DNA of 64,000 nt from an archaeon (GCA_021828185.1 JAKASI010000001.1:310001-374000); one strand, 5' to 3'. Positions 33,860 to 42,470 are shown, counted from the stretch's first letter. The notes: generated by a model not told the origin, from the sequence alone. Program-made: numbers and translations.

Positions 33860-34815
33860 GCGAGCCTTGCGAAGTCCACGTTTGACTTGCCGTTCTGCAG
33901 CTTGATCCCTTGCTTGGCCGGAGGCCGCTCAAGATATGACGAAATACGGCCCATTAGTCTGTCCTCGTAAGTCGGGACGCTCTCGTTCTGGTAGAACACG
34001 CCGATGGGGATCTTGTCGCCCCACTCCTTCGATATCCTGTACAGTTCGCCCACCTTCCTGTCGACGTCGTCTTCCGTCATCTCACCGGTCACGAGAGGGT
34101 TGAATCCTGTCTTTTCAATGTCGTAGCACCTTGGCATAGCCCGTTTCGTGGCCGGATCCATCCTGTCCTCGCCGCCGTAGAACGCCTTGGTCTCTATGTC
34201 GTTGTAAGTGGGACAGGGTTGGAGGACGTCGACAAGGGCGAACCCCCTGTGGGCCACGGCCCGTTTTATCGTGTCCTTGAGGTGCCGGCTGTCGAAGGCG
34301 TAGCTCCGGGCGATGAAGGTGTACCCTGCTGCGAGGCCGAGCATGATGGGGTTGATCGCGCTGTTTATGTTCGGCTTTGGGAGTGACTTCGTCTGCTCGC
34401 CGAGCCTTTGCGTCGGGGACGCCTGCCCCTTGGTGAGGCCGTAGACCTGGTTGTCATGGACGATGTAGGTCATGTCTATGTTCCTCCTGCCTGCGTGCAC
34501 GAAGTGCCCAACTCCGATGCCGTACCCATCGCCGTCACCGCCGATGGCGATCACTTCGAGGCCAGGGTTTGCGAGCTTCGCCCCCTGGGCAAAGGCAAGG
34601 GTTCTCCCGTGGAGGGTGTGGACTCCGAAGGTGTTCGTCCAGTGGGCGATCTTCCCGTGGCATCCGATGCCCGAGAAGATTACGATGTTGTGCAACTCGA
34701 CGTTCAGTTCCGTCATTGCCATCTGCACCGAAGCTTCAATTCCGAAGTCTCCGCACCCCGGGCACCAGTCGTTGTGGAGGTCCGTGCGAACGTCTGTGAG
34801 CTTAAGCGCCGCCAC
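33820..34815 (-). CDS. korB: 2-oxoacid:ferredoxin oxidoreductase, beta subunit
   Basis: 331 residues. TPP-binding beta subunit: WCPGCGDFGIEA at 18-29, HGRTLAFAQGAKLANP, GGDGDGYGIGVGHFVHAGRRN (the GDG...N thiamine/Mg motif) and DNQVYGLTKGQ-SPT. With the fused gamma-alpha subunit it makes the heterodimeric Sulfolobus-type enzyme that oxidises pyruvate or 2-oxoglutarate to the acyl-CoA and reduces ferredoxin. Its start overlaps the alpha gene by 14 bases. Symbol at family level; substrate not determined. Confidence 0.9.
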   Translation of the reverse strand: MAALKLTDVRTDLHNDWCPGCGDFGIEASVQMAMTELNVELHNIVIFSGIGCHGKIAHWTNTFGVHTLHGRTLAFAQGAKLANPGLEVIAIGGDGDGYGIGVGHFVHAGRRNIDMTYIVHDNQVYGLTKGQASPTQRLGEQTKSLPKPNINSAINPIMLGLAAGYTFIARSYAFDSRHLKDTIKRAVAHRGFALVDVLQPCPTYNDIETKAFYGGEDRMDPATKRAMPRCYDIEKTGFNPLVTGEMTEDDVDRKVGELYRISKEWGDKIPIGVFYQNESVPTYEDRLMGRISSYLERPPAKQGIKLQNGKSNVDFARLAQELTVAPRGAAT

Positions 34816-36754
34816 TCAACACCACCCTCTGATTCGCCTCAGGTCTGGAGACGACCTGTCTTATTGAATCGTATATTTCGTCTTGTGAGATGGGCCGCCC
34901 GTTGAACTTCACGATCCTGTTCCTTATCCTGATTTGCGTCTTCTCAGCGATCACTGCGGCCATCTGTGCCGAGTAGTTCTGCTCGATGTCTATCGCCAAC
35001 TTCGCCTTCGACAATCTCTCCCTGACTAGCTCCGTCGGGAACGGGCTGACCATCCTTAACTGCAGGAACTCGACATCGATGCCTGCCTTCTGAAGCGGGC
35101 TCATGGCGTCTACGATCGCCCCCTTTGAGGACCCCCAGCTCACAATCGTCGCTGCGGGACTCCCTTTGGCAGAGAAGAGTCTCACTTTCTCTGAATCCGG
35201 AATCTCTCTGTCCGCCGTCTCCAGCTTGGACATCCTCTTGGTCATCATCTTGATCCTGTTCTGCGGGTTCTCGTTGATGTGCCCCAGCTCGTCATGTTCG
35301 TCTCCCGTGTTCCAGAAACGGTGCTCCTTCTGCCCCAGCACAGCCCTCGGAGAGACGCCGTCTTCGGCGAACGCGAACCGTTTGTACTCCTCTTCCCGCT
35401 TCGCCGGGCCTCCGTCAGCCTGGGGGATCAGCTTCCCCCTATCGATGCTGACCAGGTTTGGGTCGAGAGGCGGGACTGTCTGGTTGCTGTTGGCCAACCC
35501 CTTGTCGACCATGTGGATGACCGGCAACTGATACCGCTCCGCGTAGTTCATGGCTCTGATGGCGTCGTAGAAGCACTCCTCGATGTCTCCCGAGCAGACC
35601 ACGATCCGGGGAAACTCCCCGTGGGACGCGTTCAGCACGAACTTCAGGTCGCCTTGCTCCGTCCTCGTAGGCAACCCGGTGGACGGACCGCCCCTGGAGT
35701 ACAGCGTCACCACCAGAGGAACCTCGTTTATCCCGGCCCACCCCAGTCCTTCCGTCATCAAGGAGAAGCCGGGGCCGGAGGTCGATGTGGCCGTCCTTGC
35801 GCCCGCCAAGGCCCCACTGGTCGCCATCGTGACGGCAGCAATTTCGTCCTCTGTCTGAGCTACAACGATCGACCCACTCCCGCCGTCCTGCAGAGCGAAG
35901 GTCTCGTGGGCCTCGAGGAACTCGCTCTCGTCGCTTGCAGGAGTGATGGGGTAGTAGGTCTGCATCCTGCATCCGCCGACCATCTTGCCCAGAGCGACGG
36001 CCTGATTCCCGACCATGAACAACTTCGGCCCGCTCTTCATCGGTGAGAGCTGCGCCTCGATCTGGCCCGGAGAGTGGTCCTTCACGTAGCCGTGCGCGAT
36101 TCTTGCCCCGGTGACGTTCATGTCTACGAGCTTCTGCTTCCTCGAGGCGGAGAAGGACTGCCTGACTGCTTCTTCGAGAAACTGCCCGTCAAGGCCAAGC
36201 GCGGTAAGGGAGGCCGAGACGGCCAGGATGTTGATGATGCGGTTGACGTTGCTGGAGGCAACTATGTTGAGGTCTTTTGCGGTCTGCCTCAGAAGGTCGG
36301 TGTACGGGACCGGGAAGGCCTTGACCCCCCTCATCCTGGCCTCCTCAAGTATCGCTTCGACGTCCGTCCCGAGCCCTTGCTTTGAGAGCCTCGCGAGAAA
36401 GTCCCTTCTTTCTGACTTGTAAATGGTATCGACTTCTTCGATGGGCGTCTTGACGAGGGCCGAGTCGTAGATGATCCCTCCGTCTGCATTCACGGACTCT
36501 GCGTGGCGGATGAGGGTTTCCTCGTCGAAGGTTGCTAGAAGGTCTACGCCGTCGACCTTGGATTGAACGTTCTCGCTGCTTACCCTAATCCCGAAGTAGC
36601 TGTGGAGGCCCTTGATATTGGAGTAGTACTCCCTCGTCCCGAAGAGCCAAAGCCCAGCAAGGACGCATGACCTGGCGAAGGCGCCCGCCGCGAGGTCGAC
36701 CCCGCTCCCCTGGGCTCCTCCTATCATCCAGTTGACGTTGTTGACTCTGGCCAC
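34802..36754 (-). CDS. korA: 2-oxoacid:ferredoxin oxidoreductase, fused gamma-alpha subunit
   Basis: 650 residues. Residues 1-190 are the gamma domain (GGAQGSGVDLAAGAFARSC), followed by the alpha domain with YYPITPASDESEF, the YPITP motif that contacts substrate and CoA, TSTSGPGFSLMTEGLGWAG, and LPVIHMVDKGLANS. The C-terminal part is the transketolase-like domain. The operon order is zinc ferredoxin, 46-residue Cys-rich protein, this gene, then the beta subunit. The ferredoxin two genes upstream is the natural electron acceptor. Confidence 0.9.
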   Translation of the reverse strand: MARVNNVNWMIGGAQGSGVDLAAGAFARSCVLAGLWLFGTREYYSNIKGLHSYFGIRVSSENVQSKVDGVDLLATFDEETLIRHAESVNADGGIIYDSALVKTPIEEVDTIYKSERRDFLARLSKQGLGTDVEAILEEARMRGVKAFPVPYTDLLRQTAKDLNIVASSNVNRIINILAVSASLTALGLDGQFLEEAVRQSFSASRKQKLVDMNVTGARIAHGYVKDHSPGQIEAQLSPMKSGPKLFMVGNQAVALGKMVGGCRMQTYYPITPASDESEFLEAHETFALQDGGSGSIVVAQTEDEIAAVTMATSGALAGARTATSTSGPGFSLMTEGLGWAGINEVPLVVTLYSRGGPSTGLPTRTEQGDLKFVLNASHGEFPRIVVCSGDIEECFYDAIRAMNYAERYQLPVIHMVDKGLANSNQTVPPLDPNLVSIDRGKLIPQADGGPAKREEEYKRFAFAEDGVSPRAVLGQKEHRFWNTGDEHDELGHINENPQNRIKMMTKRMSKLETADREIPDSEKVRLFSAKGSPAATIVSWGSSKGAIVDAMSPLQKAGIDVEFLQLRMVSPFPTELVRERLSKAKLAIDIEQNYSAQMAAVIAEKTQIRIRNRIVKFNGRPISQDEIYDSIRQVVSRPEANQRVVLSGGA

Positions 36755-36758
36755 GCCG

Positions 36759-36899
36759 CTACCCTCCCGCAGCCACTCCCGGACCTATTGCGCAGCTGCA
36801 TTCTTCAATCATGCCACAGGTTGGGCAAGCACAGGTACACTGGTCAATGAGGTTCCCGCAGTTCGGGCAGGTTTCCAGCATCGCAAACTGGGTTGACAT
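36759..36899 (-). CDS. 46-residue 8-cysteine protein (copy 1)
   Basis: Starts MSTQFAMLETCPNCGNLIDQ and ends CAIGPGVAAGG. The eight cysteines (CPNC, QCTCACPTCG, CSC) suggest one or two zinc or Fe-S sites. The window holds a second, equally long protein at 50541-50681 that aligns without gaps and keeps all eight cysteines (24 of 46 residues identical). It lies between the ferredoxin and the oxidoreductase alpha subunit, four bases before the latter, so may act in metal handling or electron transfer of that complex. Family unknown to me. Confidence 0.7.
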   Translation of the reverse strand: MSTQFAMLETCPNCGNLIDQCTCACPTCGMIEECSCAIGPGVAAGG

Positions 36900-36915
36900 T
36901 GGTCTGATCTGTCTG

Positions 36916-37350
36916 CTATGGCTGTGTGATCTTGATGGCCTGGACGGGGCAGACCGTTTCACAGGCCATGCAGAAGATGCAGTCCTGCTCTCTGACCATG
37001 TCAGTCTTGTCGGTCCGGTACTTGTCCCATTCTGCGCTCCCCTTCTCGATTATGTGGTCCTTCCCTGTGCCAATCTGTCCCGGATTCAGGGCCCACTCGT
37101 AGACCTGCGTCGGGCACACGTCAAGGCAGCCGCCGTCTGCGATACAGCAGTCCCAGTCGACCCCGACCTGGGTCCCGTGGATTCCCAGGGTAGTGGGGTA
37201 AGGAGTGCCGTCCGCAGTCGGCCTGTGCGCCCCCTCCGCTCTGATTGCATGACCCACATGATCGCCTGTGATCGGGTACTCGTCAGGGTTGTTTAGGAAG
37301 TCTCTGTCGATCGGCTTTGATTTGAAGTCCAGCAGGCTCAGGTCAACCAT
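36916..37350 (-). CDS. zinc-containing (Zfx-type) ferredoxin
   Basis: 144 residues from the ATG of MVDLSLLDF. An N-terminal extension with GDHVGHAIRAEGAHRP carries the His ligands of the Sulfolobus zinc site, followed by TTLGIHGTQVGVDWD, then two Fe-S motifs: CCIADGGCLDVCP and CIFCMACETVCP. The 7Fe/8Fe ferredoxin carries low-potential electrons. First gene of the oxidoreductase operon, it is very likely the electron acceptor. A longer start 15 bases upstream is possible. Confidence 0.9.
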   Translation of the reverse strand: MVDLSLLDFKSKPIDRDFLNNPDEYPITGDHVGHAIRAEGAHRPTADGTPYPTTLGIHGTQVGVDWDCCIADGGCLDVCPTQVYEWALNPGQIGTGKDHIIEKGSAEWDKYRTDKTDMVREQDCIFCMACETVCPVQAIKITQP

Positions 37351-37445
37351 AAGTCCGCTGTGCACTTGAACCGTTAATAGTGATTTATCGTCAGCAGTCT
37401 GAGCGCCTGAACAGATATTAGCGCCCCCCTGCAGTCGAGGCCAGA

Positions 37446-37886
37446 ATGCCCCTCAACGTAGGCGAACTCACTAGGCTGGAGAACAGCATCCTGAAGTCCA
37501 AGCAGGACATCGCCAGGATTACGCGAACCCGGTCAGAAGCCACACTCTCCCACGACGAGCGCGCGGCCCTGAGGGCCTGGACAGACGCTTCAGAGAAGAC
37601 GCTGGAAGGGTGCGGCGCTATTTCCAAGTACCTCGACCATTTCAGCAGGCCGATTGCCCGGCAGCTGCAAGTCGGCCTGGACGCGACAAGGAGCGGCCTG
37701 GAAACGGCGAAGCGAACCGGAGACCCTGAGCAGTTCCACGCATGGATTAAGACGCAGTTCATCCCACACGTCAAGCTATCGGAGGGGATGGCCCACCTTG
37801 CGACGACCACAGTGCAAAAGGCCCAAGGGCGGAACGTGGACTTCCATAGGTGGGTAGAGGGCGGAACCGGCAGGCCCAGGCGCTAG
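37446..37886 (+). CDS. helical cytoplasmic protein, unknown function
   Basis: 146 residues, mainly alpha-helical and charged, with no transmembrane segment or cysteine pattern: LTRLENSILKSKQDIARITR, TDASEKTLEGCGAISKYLDH, GLDATRSGLETAKRTGDPEQ. The AGATATTAGCG element about 30 bases upstream fits a TATA box. It lies between the ferredoxin operon and a hemerythrin gene. I do not recognise a family. Confidence 0.6.
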   Translation: MPLNVGELTRLENSILKSKQDIARITRTRSEATLSHDERAALRAWTDASEKTLEGCGAISKYLDHFSRPIARQLQVGLDATRSGLETAKRTGDPEQFHAWIKTQFIPHVKLSEGMAHLATTTVQKAQGRNVDFHRWVEGGTGRPRR

Positions 37887-38005
37887 AAAGAGCCCGGTCC
37901 GCAGCCTGTGCGCAGACACGCCTGGGCCAGCGGCTGGCCGATACCTATGCTACAGGCTCGACAAACTGTGAATAACCAATACGGACGATGTCAGGGGGCT
38001 GGGCG

Positions 38006-38443
38006 ATGGCGTCAACGAGTTCGAGGATAGATTTCACCGAACCGATACCCAAGGTGGTCGAACGCCTGAAGGAGGAGCACCGAGCCTTGGAGGTGAAGCT
38101 TGAAGAGATAGCCGCGGCATGCAAGACAGATCCGACTTCGGCTGTGTCTCAACTTCAAGCTGTTCGCAAGCAGATCCTGCACCACTCCGTCGAGGAGGAG
38201 GCCAGGATCATCAGAGTGATTCTCCAGCGCCTCAAGCCCGATTCGGCCGAGTCGGTCCGTATCATGCAGGAACACAGATGGGTTGTGGAGTTTCTCGAGC
38301 GAACGTTGGTTGCTCTTCGGAACGCGGCACCCGAGAAGATACGAAAGGATGTCCTGAAGTTCGTCGAGGACCTGAGGTCGCACTTCGAGGAGGAAGAAAG
38401 AGAAGTCTTTCCACTGGCGCTGAGAGCTTCTCGGGCTGGGTGA
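38006..38443 (+). CDS. hemerythrin HHE-domain protein
   Basis: 145 residues from the ATG at 38006, chosen because the GAATAACC TATA-like element at about 37970 would start transcription near 37998; the ATG at 37988 would fall before it. Ligand pattern complete: EEHRALE, LHHSVEEEARI, QEHRWV and HFEEEEREVFP. The 3' end overlaps a convergent zinc-finger gene by about 180 bases. Lacks the 18-bp motif seen before the other hemerythrin genes. Confidence 0.85.
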   Translation: MASTSSRIDFTEPIPKVVERLKEEHRALEVKLEEIAAACKTDPTSAVSQLQAVRKQILHHSVEEEARIIRVILQRLKPDSAESVRIMQEHRWVVEFLERTLVALRNAAPEKIRKDVLKFVEDLRSHFEEEEREVFPLALRASRAG

Positions 38444-38732
38444 GGAAGCTGCCAAGTTCAGGCATGCCCAGCTCTGGCGCCAGGTTCATCCTTGCCATAT
38501 CCTCAGGCGAAGGGAGCGAGATTGCGAACCCGAAGTGGCTGGAGCGTTCGGCGTACGTCTGGAGCAGGAAGCCTTCGCGTCCCTTCATCAGCCAATGGTG
38601 GAACGTGCAGTATCTCATCCTGAACCTCCGCCACTTCTCGACCGGGGTGTGGACCCCCCAGCGCAGGCAGTTCGGGCATTCATGAGACCGGGAGCCCGCA
38701 GGCCCCGATGTCCCGGATTCAGCCGCTCCCAT
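38262..38732 (-). CDS. single zinc-finger-like protein, overlapping the hemerythrin gene
   Basis: 156 residues. CPNC near residue 19, then RMRYCTFHHWLMKGREG, which together could bind one zinc (Cys/Cys/Cys/His). The first 110 residues have GC3-rich codons typical of this genome. The last 60 lie antisense to the convergent hemerythrin gene and look low-complexity. Either the two genes truly overlap by about 180 bases, or the real stop has been lost. Function unknown. Confidence 0.5.
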   Translation of the reverse strand: MGAAESGTSGPAGSRSHECPNCLRWGVHTPVEKWRRFRMRYCTFHHWLMKGREGFLLQTYAERSSHFGFAISLPSPEDMARMNLAPELGMPELGSFLTQPEKLSAPVERLLFLPPRSATSGPRRTSGHPFVSSRVPRSEEQPTFARETPQPICVPA

Positions 38733-38744
38733 CCTCTGTCCCCA

Positions 38745-39383
38745 TCAGAACTGAATCGGGGCGTCGGTGGACCTGTGGTAGGGGATGGTGCCTCTGGAGT
38801 AGGCGCGGACTCGTGCGGGAGGAACTTCTATGGAGAGCTCGGCAAGTATGTCGTCGATTTCACTTGCGAACTGCCGCGCAGTCTCCGTGATGGTCTCCCT
38901 CTGCTCATACCTGTTGAAAGAATGCACGAGCCTGGAGTCCTCTCCTGCGAGCTTCCAGGAAGCGGCCCTGATCAGTGACTCCTTCTCTCCGGCGATGTGT
39001 TGCCGCATGAAGGCGATGTACTCTTCCGCTTCCTCGACGAAGGCGTCCCGCGCCTCCCTGTCGGTGAGGTCCTCGGAAGCCTGCCTGATGTCTCGGAGGA
39101 CCCGCCGGGCGACTTCGTGGTCGTAGTACACTGCGCCTATGGCGGGGCCGAGGTGGCATCTGGACCTCGACTCGCACCCGTCTTCGAGTTCAGGAATCAG
39201 CACATGCTCTTCCTTGACATGATGATACCTGTCGCCGAACACCTGGAAGAAGTCGAGGAGCCTCTGGACAGCCCCATCGGGGACCGCCTCGCCGGCTCCA
39301 ATCTTCCGCACGATCACCTCGAGCGCGCCAAGACCTCTCCCCACGAGGGCGTGCTCCATTGTCAGTCTTTCTAGAGATTGCAT
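38745..39383 (-). CDS. hemerythrin HHE-domain protein
   Basis: 212 residues. Start set at ATG 39383 (MQSLERLTMEHALV) because the 18-bp motif at 39428-39445 and a GAATAAG TATA-like element lie just upstream; a longer frame to 39512 would include its own promoter. Ligands: MEHALV, DRYHHVKEEHVLIPELE, YYDHEVAR and RQHIAGEKESLI. A cysteine-rich helix loop (CESRSRC) is unusual. It is divergent from the hemerythrin gene at 39570. Confidence 0.85.
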   Translation of the reverse strand: MQSLERLTMEHALVGRGLGALEVIVRKIGAGEAVPDGAVQRLLDFFQVFGDRYHHVKEEHVLIPELEDGCESRSRCHLGPAIGAVYYDHEVARRVLRDIRQASEDLTDREARDAFVEEAEEYIAFMRQHIAGEKESLIRAASWKLAGEDSRLVHSFNRYEQRETITETARQFASEIDDILAELSIEVPPARVRAYSRGTIPYHRSTDAPIQF

Positions 39384-39427
39384 GCTGCTTCTGAGGATGT
39401 TCCGGGAAGGGCCTCCCTTATTCCTGA

Positions 39428-39445
39428 GCCCGAAGGTCTTCGGGG
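39428..39445 (-). promoter_or_regulatory. 18-bp palindrome, site 1 (hemerythrin 38745-39383)
   Basis: On the minus strand CCCCGAAGACCTTCGGGC, 44 bases before the start codon and a few bases before GAATAAG, the TATA-like element. One of the best matches to CCCCGAAGNNCTTCGGGG. Confidence 0.75.
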
Positions 39446-39506
39446 AGCCCGGTTGGTGCTGGGCCGGCAGACTGACCGAAGCGATCGGCCTAGAAGGCTC
39501 GCCTAC

Positions 39507-39524
39507 CCCCAAAGTCCTTCGGGG
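39507..39524 (+). promoter_or_regulatory. 18-bp palindrome, site 2 (hemerythrin 39570)
   Basis: CCCCAAAGTCCTTCGGGG, one mismatch from perfect symmetry, followed by TCAATCATAACC, the TATA-like element. The start codon is 45 bases downstream. It lies 61 bases from site 1 and serves the divergent gene. Confidence 0.75.
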
Positions 39525-39569
39525 TCAATCATAACCATCCATGGCCTGCAGGAGGAGCCGTGAACTAGC

Positions 39570-40031
39570 ATGAACGTAATCGGGATTCCTGAGTCGATAA
39601 AGGAGGAGCATGAGGAGCTGTTCGCGGGTCTGAGAAGCCTCGCTTATGCGCGCGGCCCCACCGGAAAGGCAGTCAAGGAGCTGCTGGAAGTGCTGGAGCC
39701 ACACTTCGAAAAGGAAGACGAGGTTGCCATGCCCCTGCTGGGCGCGGTCGCCTATATCTCAAAGCGCGAGACGGGCGACGGGCTCGACAAGGTCATCCTC
39801 CTCCAGGAGAGGCTCGCCAGCGAGCTCGATTCGATGCTCTTGGAGCACAAGGCAATCGGGGACCTCATCGTCTCCGCCAAGGCGGCCGCGAAGAAGGAGA
39901 AGAATGCCGATGCTCTAGCACTGCTTCAGGCGCTCGAACACCACGCGAAAATCGAGGAGGAGGTCCTCTATCCGGCAGCGATACTGGCGGGTGTCGCGGC
40001 GAAAGCCATGAAGGAAGCGGTCCCTGCTTGA
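39570..40031 (+). CDS. hemerythrin HHE-domain protein
   Basis: 153 residues. Ligand pattern: EEHEELF (about 14), PHFEKEDEVAMPLL (about 48-60), LEHKAIGDL (about 92) and HHAKIEEEVLYPA (about 125). Stop and next start overlap (ATG... then TTGAGC), with the following hemerythrin gene beginning four bases before this one ends, so the two are co-translated. Controlled by site 2. Confidence 0.85.
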   Translation: MNVIGIPESIKEEHEELFAGLRSLAYARGPTGKAVKELLEVLEPHFEKEDEVAMPLLGAVAYISKRETGDGLDKVILLQERLASELDSMLLEHKAIGDLIVSAKAAAKKEKNADALALLQALEHHAKIEEEVLYPAAILAGVAAKAMKEAVPA

Positions 40032-40450
40032 GCAGCGTCATAACCGCCAAAACAGAAGTGAGTTCGCTCAGGGAGCTGGTCGACAGGCTCATTCAGGAGC
40101 ACCGGGCATTCCCGTTTCAGGTCGGGGCCTTGAACGATGACCTGGCCCGCCATCGGACGTTGAGGGCCCTCGGTGAGCACTTCGTGAAGCTCCAGGACAC
40201 GCTGACGGAGCATATGCTCACTGAGGAGTTCGAGATCTACCCGGAGCTCATGAAGAAGGGCCTCTTCGACGAGGTGACGAGCATGATCATGCAGCAGCAC
40301 CACGACCTGACAGCGTCGCTTGGGAAGATGGAGCTTGCTCTGCGCATAAAGAACCTGCCCGAGTTCAAGGCGGCCCTGGAAGAGTTAGACAGAGTTCTTC
40401 GCGTCCACCAGCCGGCGGAAGAAGAGAAGGTCTTCCCGAAGGCGTTCTGA
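40028..40450 (+). CDS. hemerythrin HHE-domain protein
   Basis: 140 residues starting at TTG in the overlap with the preceding hemerythrin gene. Ligands: QEHRAFPFQ, LTEHMLTEEFEIYPEL, QQHHDLTAS and VHQPAEEEKVFPKAF. Two different hemerythrins from one transcript suggest a heteromer or complementary gas affinities. A small membrane protein follows 12 bases later. Confidence 0.85.
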   Translation: MSSVITAKTEVSSLRELVDRLIQEHRAFPFQVGALNDDLARHRTLRALGEHFVKLQDTLTEHMLTEEFEIYPELMKKGLFDEVTSMIMQQHHDLTASLGKMELALRIKNLPEFKAALEELDRVLRVHQPAEEEKVFPKAF

Positions 40451-40462
40451 CTCACCTCCACT

Positions 40463-40774
40463 TTGGTGAAAGGGCATATGCCAAAGTCGAAGAGACCTGT
40501 GGGGTTCAAGGAATATGTCGGCGCGGATCTCAACCGCGACGCGCTCTACGGAGGCGTCAAGGCGATGGCGCTTGCGGGAGTCCTTGCGCTGGTCTTCGGC
40601 AACGCACTGGGCTTCCTCCCGCTGGAATATTCAGGAATGATCTTCCTGCCGCTTGCCACCGTCTTCCTGGCGTTCCTTGCAAGGTGGTATCTGGGAGCGC
40701 TTCAATACGAGAAACGTAACCGGAAGGGTTGGCACGATTCGTCGGGGGCGCCTGAACGCCCGACCCCGGGCTGA
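40463..40774 (+). CDS. small two-helix membrane protein of the hemerythrin operon
   Basis: 103 residues from GTG (or 98 from ATG 40478, which has GGTGAAAGG before it). Two transmembrane helices at about 38-55 and 60-78, then a basic tail. Last gene of the hemerythrin pair transcript. No family known; it might tether or serve the gas-binding proteins. Confidence 0.6.
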   Translation: MVKGHMPKSKRPVGFKEYVGADLNRDALYGGVKAMALAGVLALVFGNALGFLPLEYSGMIFLPLATVFLAFLARWYLGALQYEKRNRKGWHDSSGAPERPTPG

Positions 40775-40790
40775 TTCCTGACCAGCGGGG

Positions 40791-41273
40791 TCACACAACT
40801 GAAGCAGCGCGCATCGAAGACTTTGCCGGCCGATAGTCACCCGGTACGGTCCTGAAGGCGACGTTGAGCCTGTTCCATCCGTTTATCGCTACGATCGCCA
40901 TCGTCAGGTCGACAAGCTCTTTCTCAGAGAACTCGCACCTCGCTTCATCGTAGACATCGTCGGGCACGCCGCCCTGAGAGACAAGGGTGACCGCTTCGGT
41001 CCAGGCAAGGGCTGCCCTTTCCCGCGGGGTGTAGAATGGCGTCTCCCGCCATGCGGATAGTGCGTAAAGCCTCTGCTCAGTCTCGCCTCCCGCCCTGGCA
41101 TCCTTAGTGTGCATGTCGAGACACCAGGCGCACCCGTTGATCTGGGAAGCTCGAGTCTTGACAAGGTCAAGGAGCGAGCTCTCGAGACCGGTAGATTTGA
41201 CATACTCTTCCAGCTTCAGGACCGCTGCAGGAGCTCCGGGAGCTACCTCCTTATAGTTCAGTCTGGCCTCCAA
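40791..41273 (-). CDS. AhpD-like carboxymuconolactone decarboxylase-family protein
   Basis: 160 residues from the TTG before EARLNYKEVAPG. The motif INGCAWCLDMHTKDAR (CxxC...H) is the AhpD/CMD peroxidase-like active site, with a following ALSAWRETPFYTPRERAAL and a C-terminal helix DLTMAIVAINGWNRLNVAF. Such proteins reduce peroxides or support redox relay, or act as stress proteins. Site 3 is 43 bases upstream with TTATATC next to it. Confidence 0.85.
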   Translation of the reverse strand: MEARLNYKEVAPGAPAAVLKLEEYVKSTGLESSLLDLVKTRASQINGCAWCLDMHTKDARAGGETEQRLYALSAWRETPFYTPRERAALAWTEAVTLVSQGGVPDDVYDEARCEFSEKELVDLTMAIVAINGWNRLNVAFRTVPGDYRPAKSSMRAASVV

Positions 41274-41316
41274 TTCGCATCGCCCGGACACGCCTGTATT
41301 GTGAGATAGATATAAC

Positions 41317-41334
41317 CCCAAAGAATTTCGGTGC
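41317..41334 (-). promoter_or_regulatory. 18-bp palindrome, site 3 (AhpD-like gene)
   Basis: On the minus strand CACCGAAATTCTTTGGGG, weaker than the consensus but with identical spacing: the TATA box GTTATATC begins directly after it and the TTG start lies 43 bases away. Confidence 0.65.
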
Positions 41335-41409
41335 CAAGACCATGCTCCCGAAGCCCCTCCCTACCACAGCGGAAATTCGATTATTAGTTCCTGCGATATT
41401 AGGCCGGTC

Positions 41410-42393
41410 GTGCCCAATTTCGGGATAGAGAAGCTGACCGATTCTGACTTCGCCCTGACAGACGCCGTGGGGAGACGGATCCGTCTTGGAACAGGGTCCA
41501 AACACGGGTCGAGCAAGACCTTCGAGCTATATCTAAGGGCCCCCGTCTCCAACGTCGTCGCTTGCTCTCCAATCCAGCTTGCGTATTCGCTCAGGCTCGA
41601 GAAGGAGTTCGGAGGAGTCCTAGACAGGTTCGTCGGCATCCTCAACGCTGCTGAGGCTCATCTCGTCCTGCCGGAACTGGTCGAGAGGTTCAGGACAGGG
41701 AAGCTCAGGGACGTGAGGAGCATCGCGGAGCTGAGGGCGATGAACCCGGGCCTCGTCTTCTCCTTCATCTATCCCAGGGAGGACCCGCAGCTTGTCAGCA
41801 TCATGGAGAGGTTCGGGCTCCCCCATGTGGTGCTCGACAGCTGGTACGAGCCGAGCTACTCAGATCGAATAAGGTGGATCGAGTTCATCGCCCAGTTCTT
41901 TGGGCTCGGAGACAAGGCGCACTCTCTGGTCTTGAGAATTATGGAGGAGCTGGATGCGATACGTGAGGGGGCCAAGGGAGGCGAGCATCCCAAGGTGATG
42001 TGGTTCGTTGACTTCCAGGATTACGCCTTCGTGACCGGAGGAAGGTCGTGGGTGGCCGAGTCCATAAGAGAGCTGGGCGGGGAGGTCCTCACCTCCGGTC
42101 CCGGAGCCCGGGGGAGTGCCGACGCTTCGAGAGAGTGGGTTGCCGAGAACATGCCGAGAGCCGACGTTCTGGTGTTCACCATGGTCAGGCCTAGCGTAAG
42201 CCATATCCAACAGATGTATCCGAAAGTCGTTGAAACGCCGGCCTTCAAGAGCAGGAGAATCTACGGCTTCAGTCTGAGCTACTGGCAGGAGTCGGCTTAC
42301 GCCCCTGAAAGCTGGTACGCTGAGCTGGCCGGCATCCTCCATCCCGCTCCTTCGCCCATCGAACCGCGCATATTCACGTCGGCGCGGGTTTGA
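41410..42393 (+). CDS. ABC-type periplasmic-binding-like protein without signal peptide
   Basis: 327 residues of the BtuF/FepB class III solute-binding fold: VVACSPIQLAYSLRLEKE, the connecting helix at about 165-190, then VLVFTMVRPSVSHIQQMY and SRRIYGFSLSYWQESAYAPE. No signal peptide or lipobox and no ABC permease or ATPase is close, so it seems cytoplasmic. It may bind heme, cobamide or a metal chelate inside the cell. Starts GTG, preceded by an AT-rich CGATTATTAG element. Confidence 0.65.
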   Translation: MPNFGIEKLTDSDFALTDAVGRRIRLGTGSKHGSSKTFELYLRAPVSNVVACSPIQLAYSLRLEKEFGGVLDRFVGILNAAEAHLVLPELVERFRTGKLRDVRSIAELRAMNPGLVFSFIYPREDPQLVSIMERFGLPHVVLDSWYEPSYSDRIRWIEFIAQFFGLGDKAHSLVLRIMEELDAIREGAKGGEHPKVMWFVDFQDYAFVTGGRSWVAESIRELGGEVLTSGPGARGSADASREWVAENMPRADVLVFTMVRPSVSHIQQMYPKVVETPAFKSRRIYGFSLSYWQESAYAPESWYAELAGILHPAPSPIEPRIFTSARV

Positions 42394-42470
42394 TGAAGGG
42401 GCAAGGCCGCCCTCCGACACCAACGAGTCCGCGAGTGGAGGACGAGGGACACAGCGGCGCGGGGAAGGCA

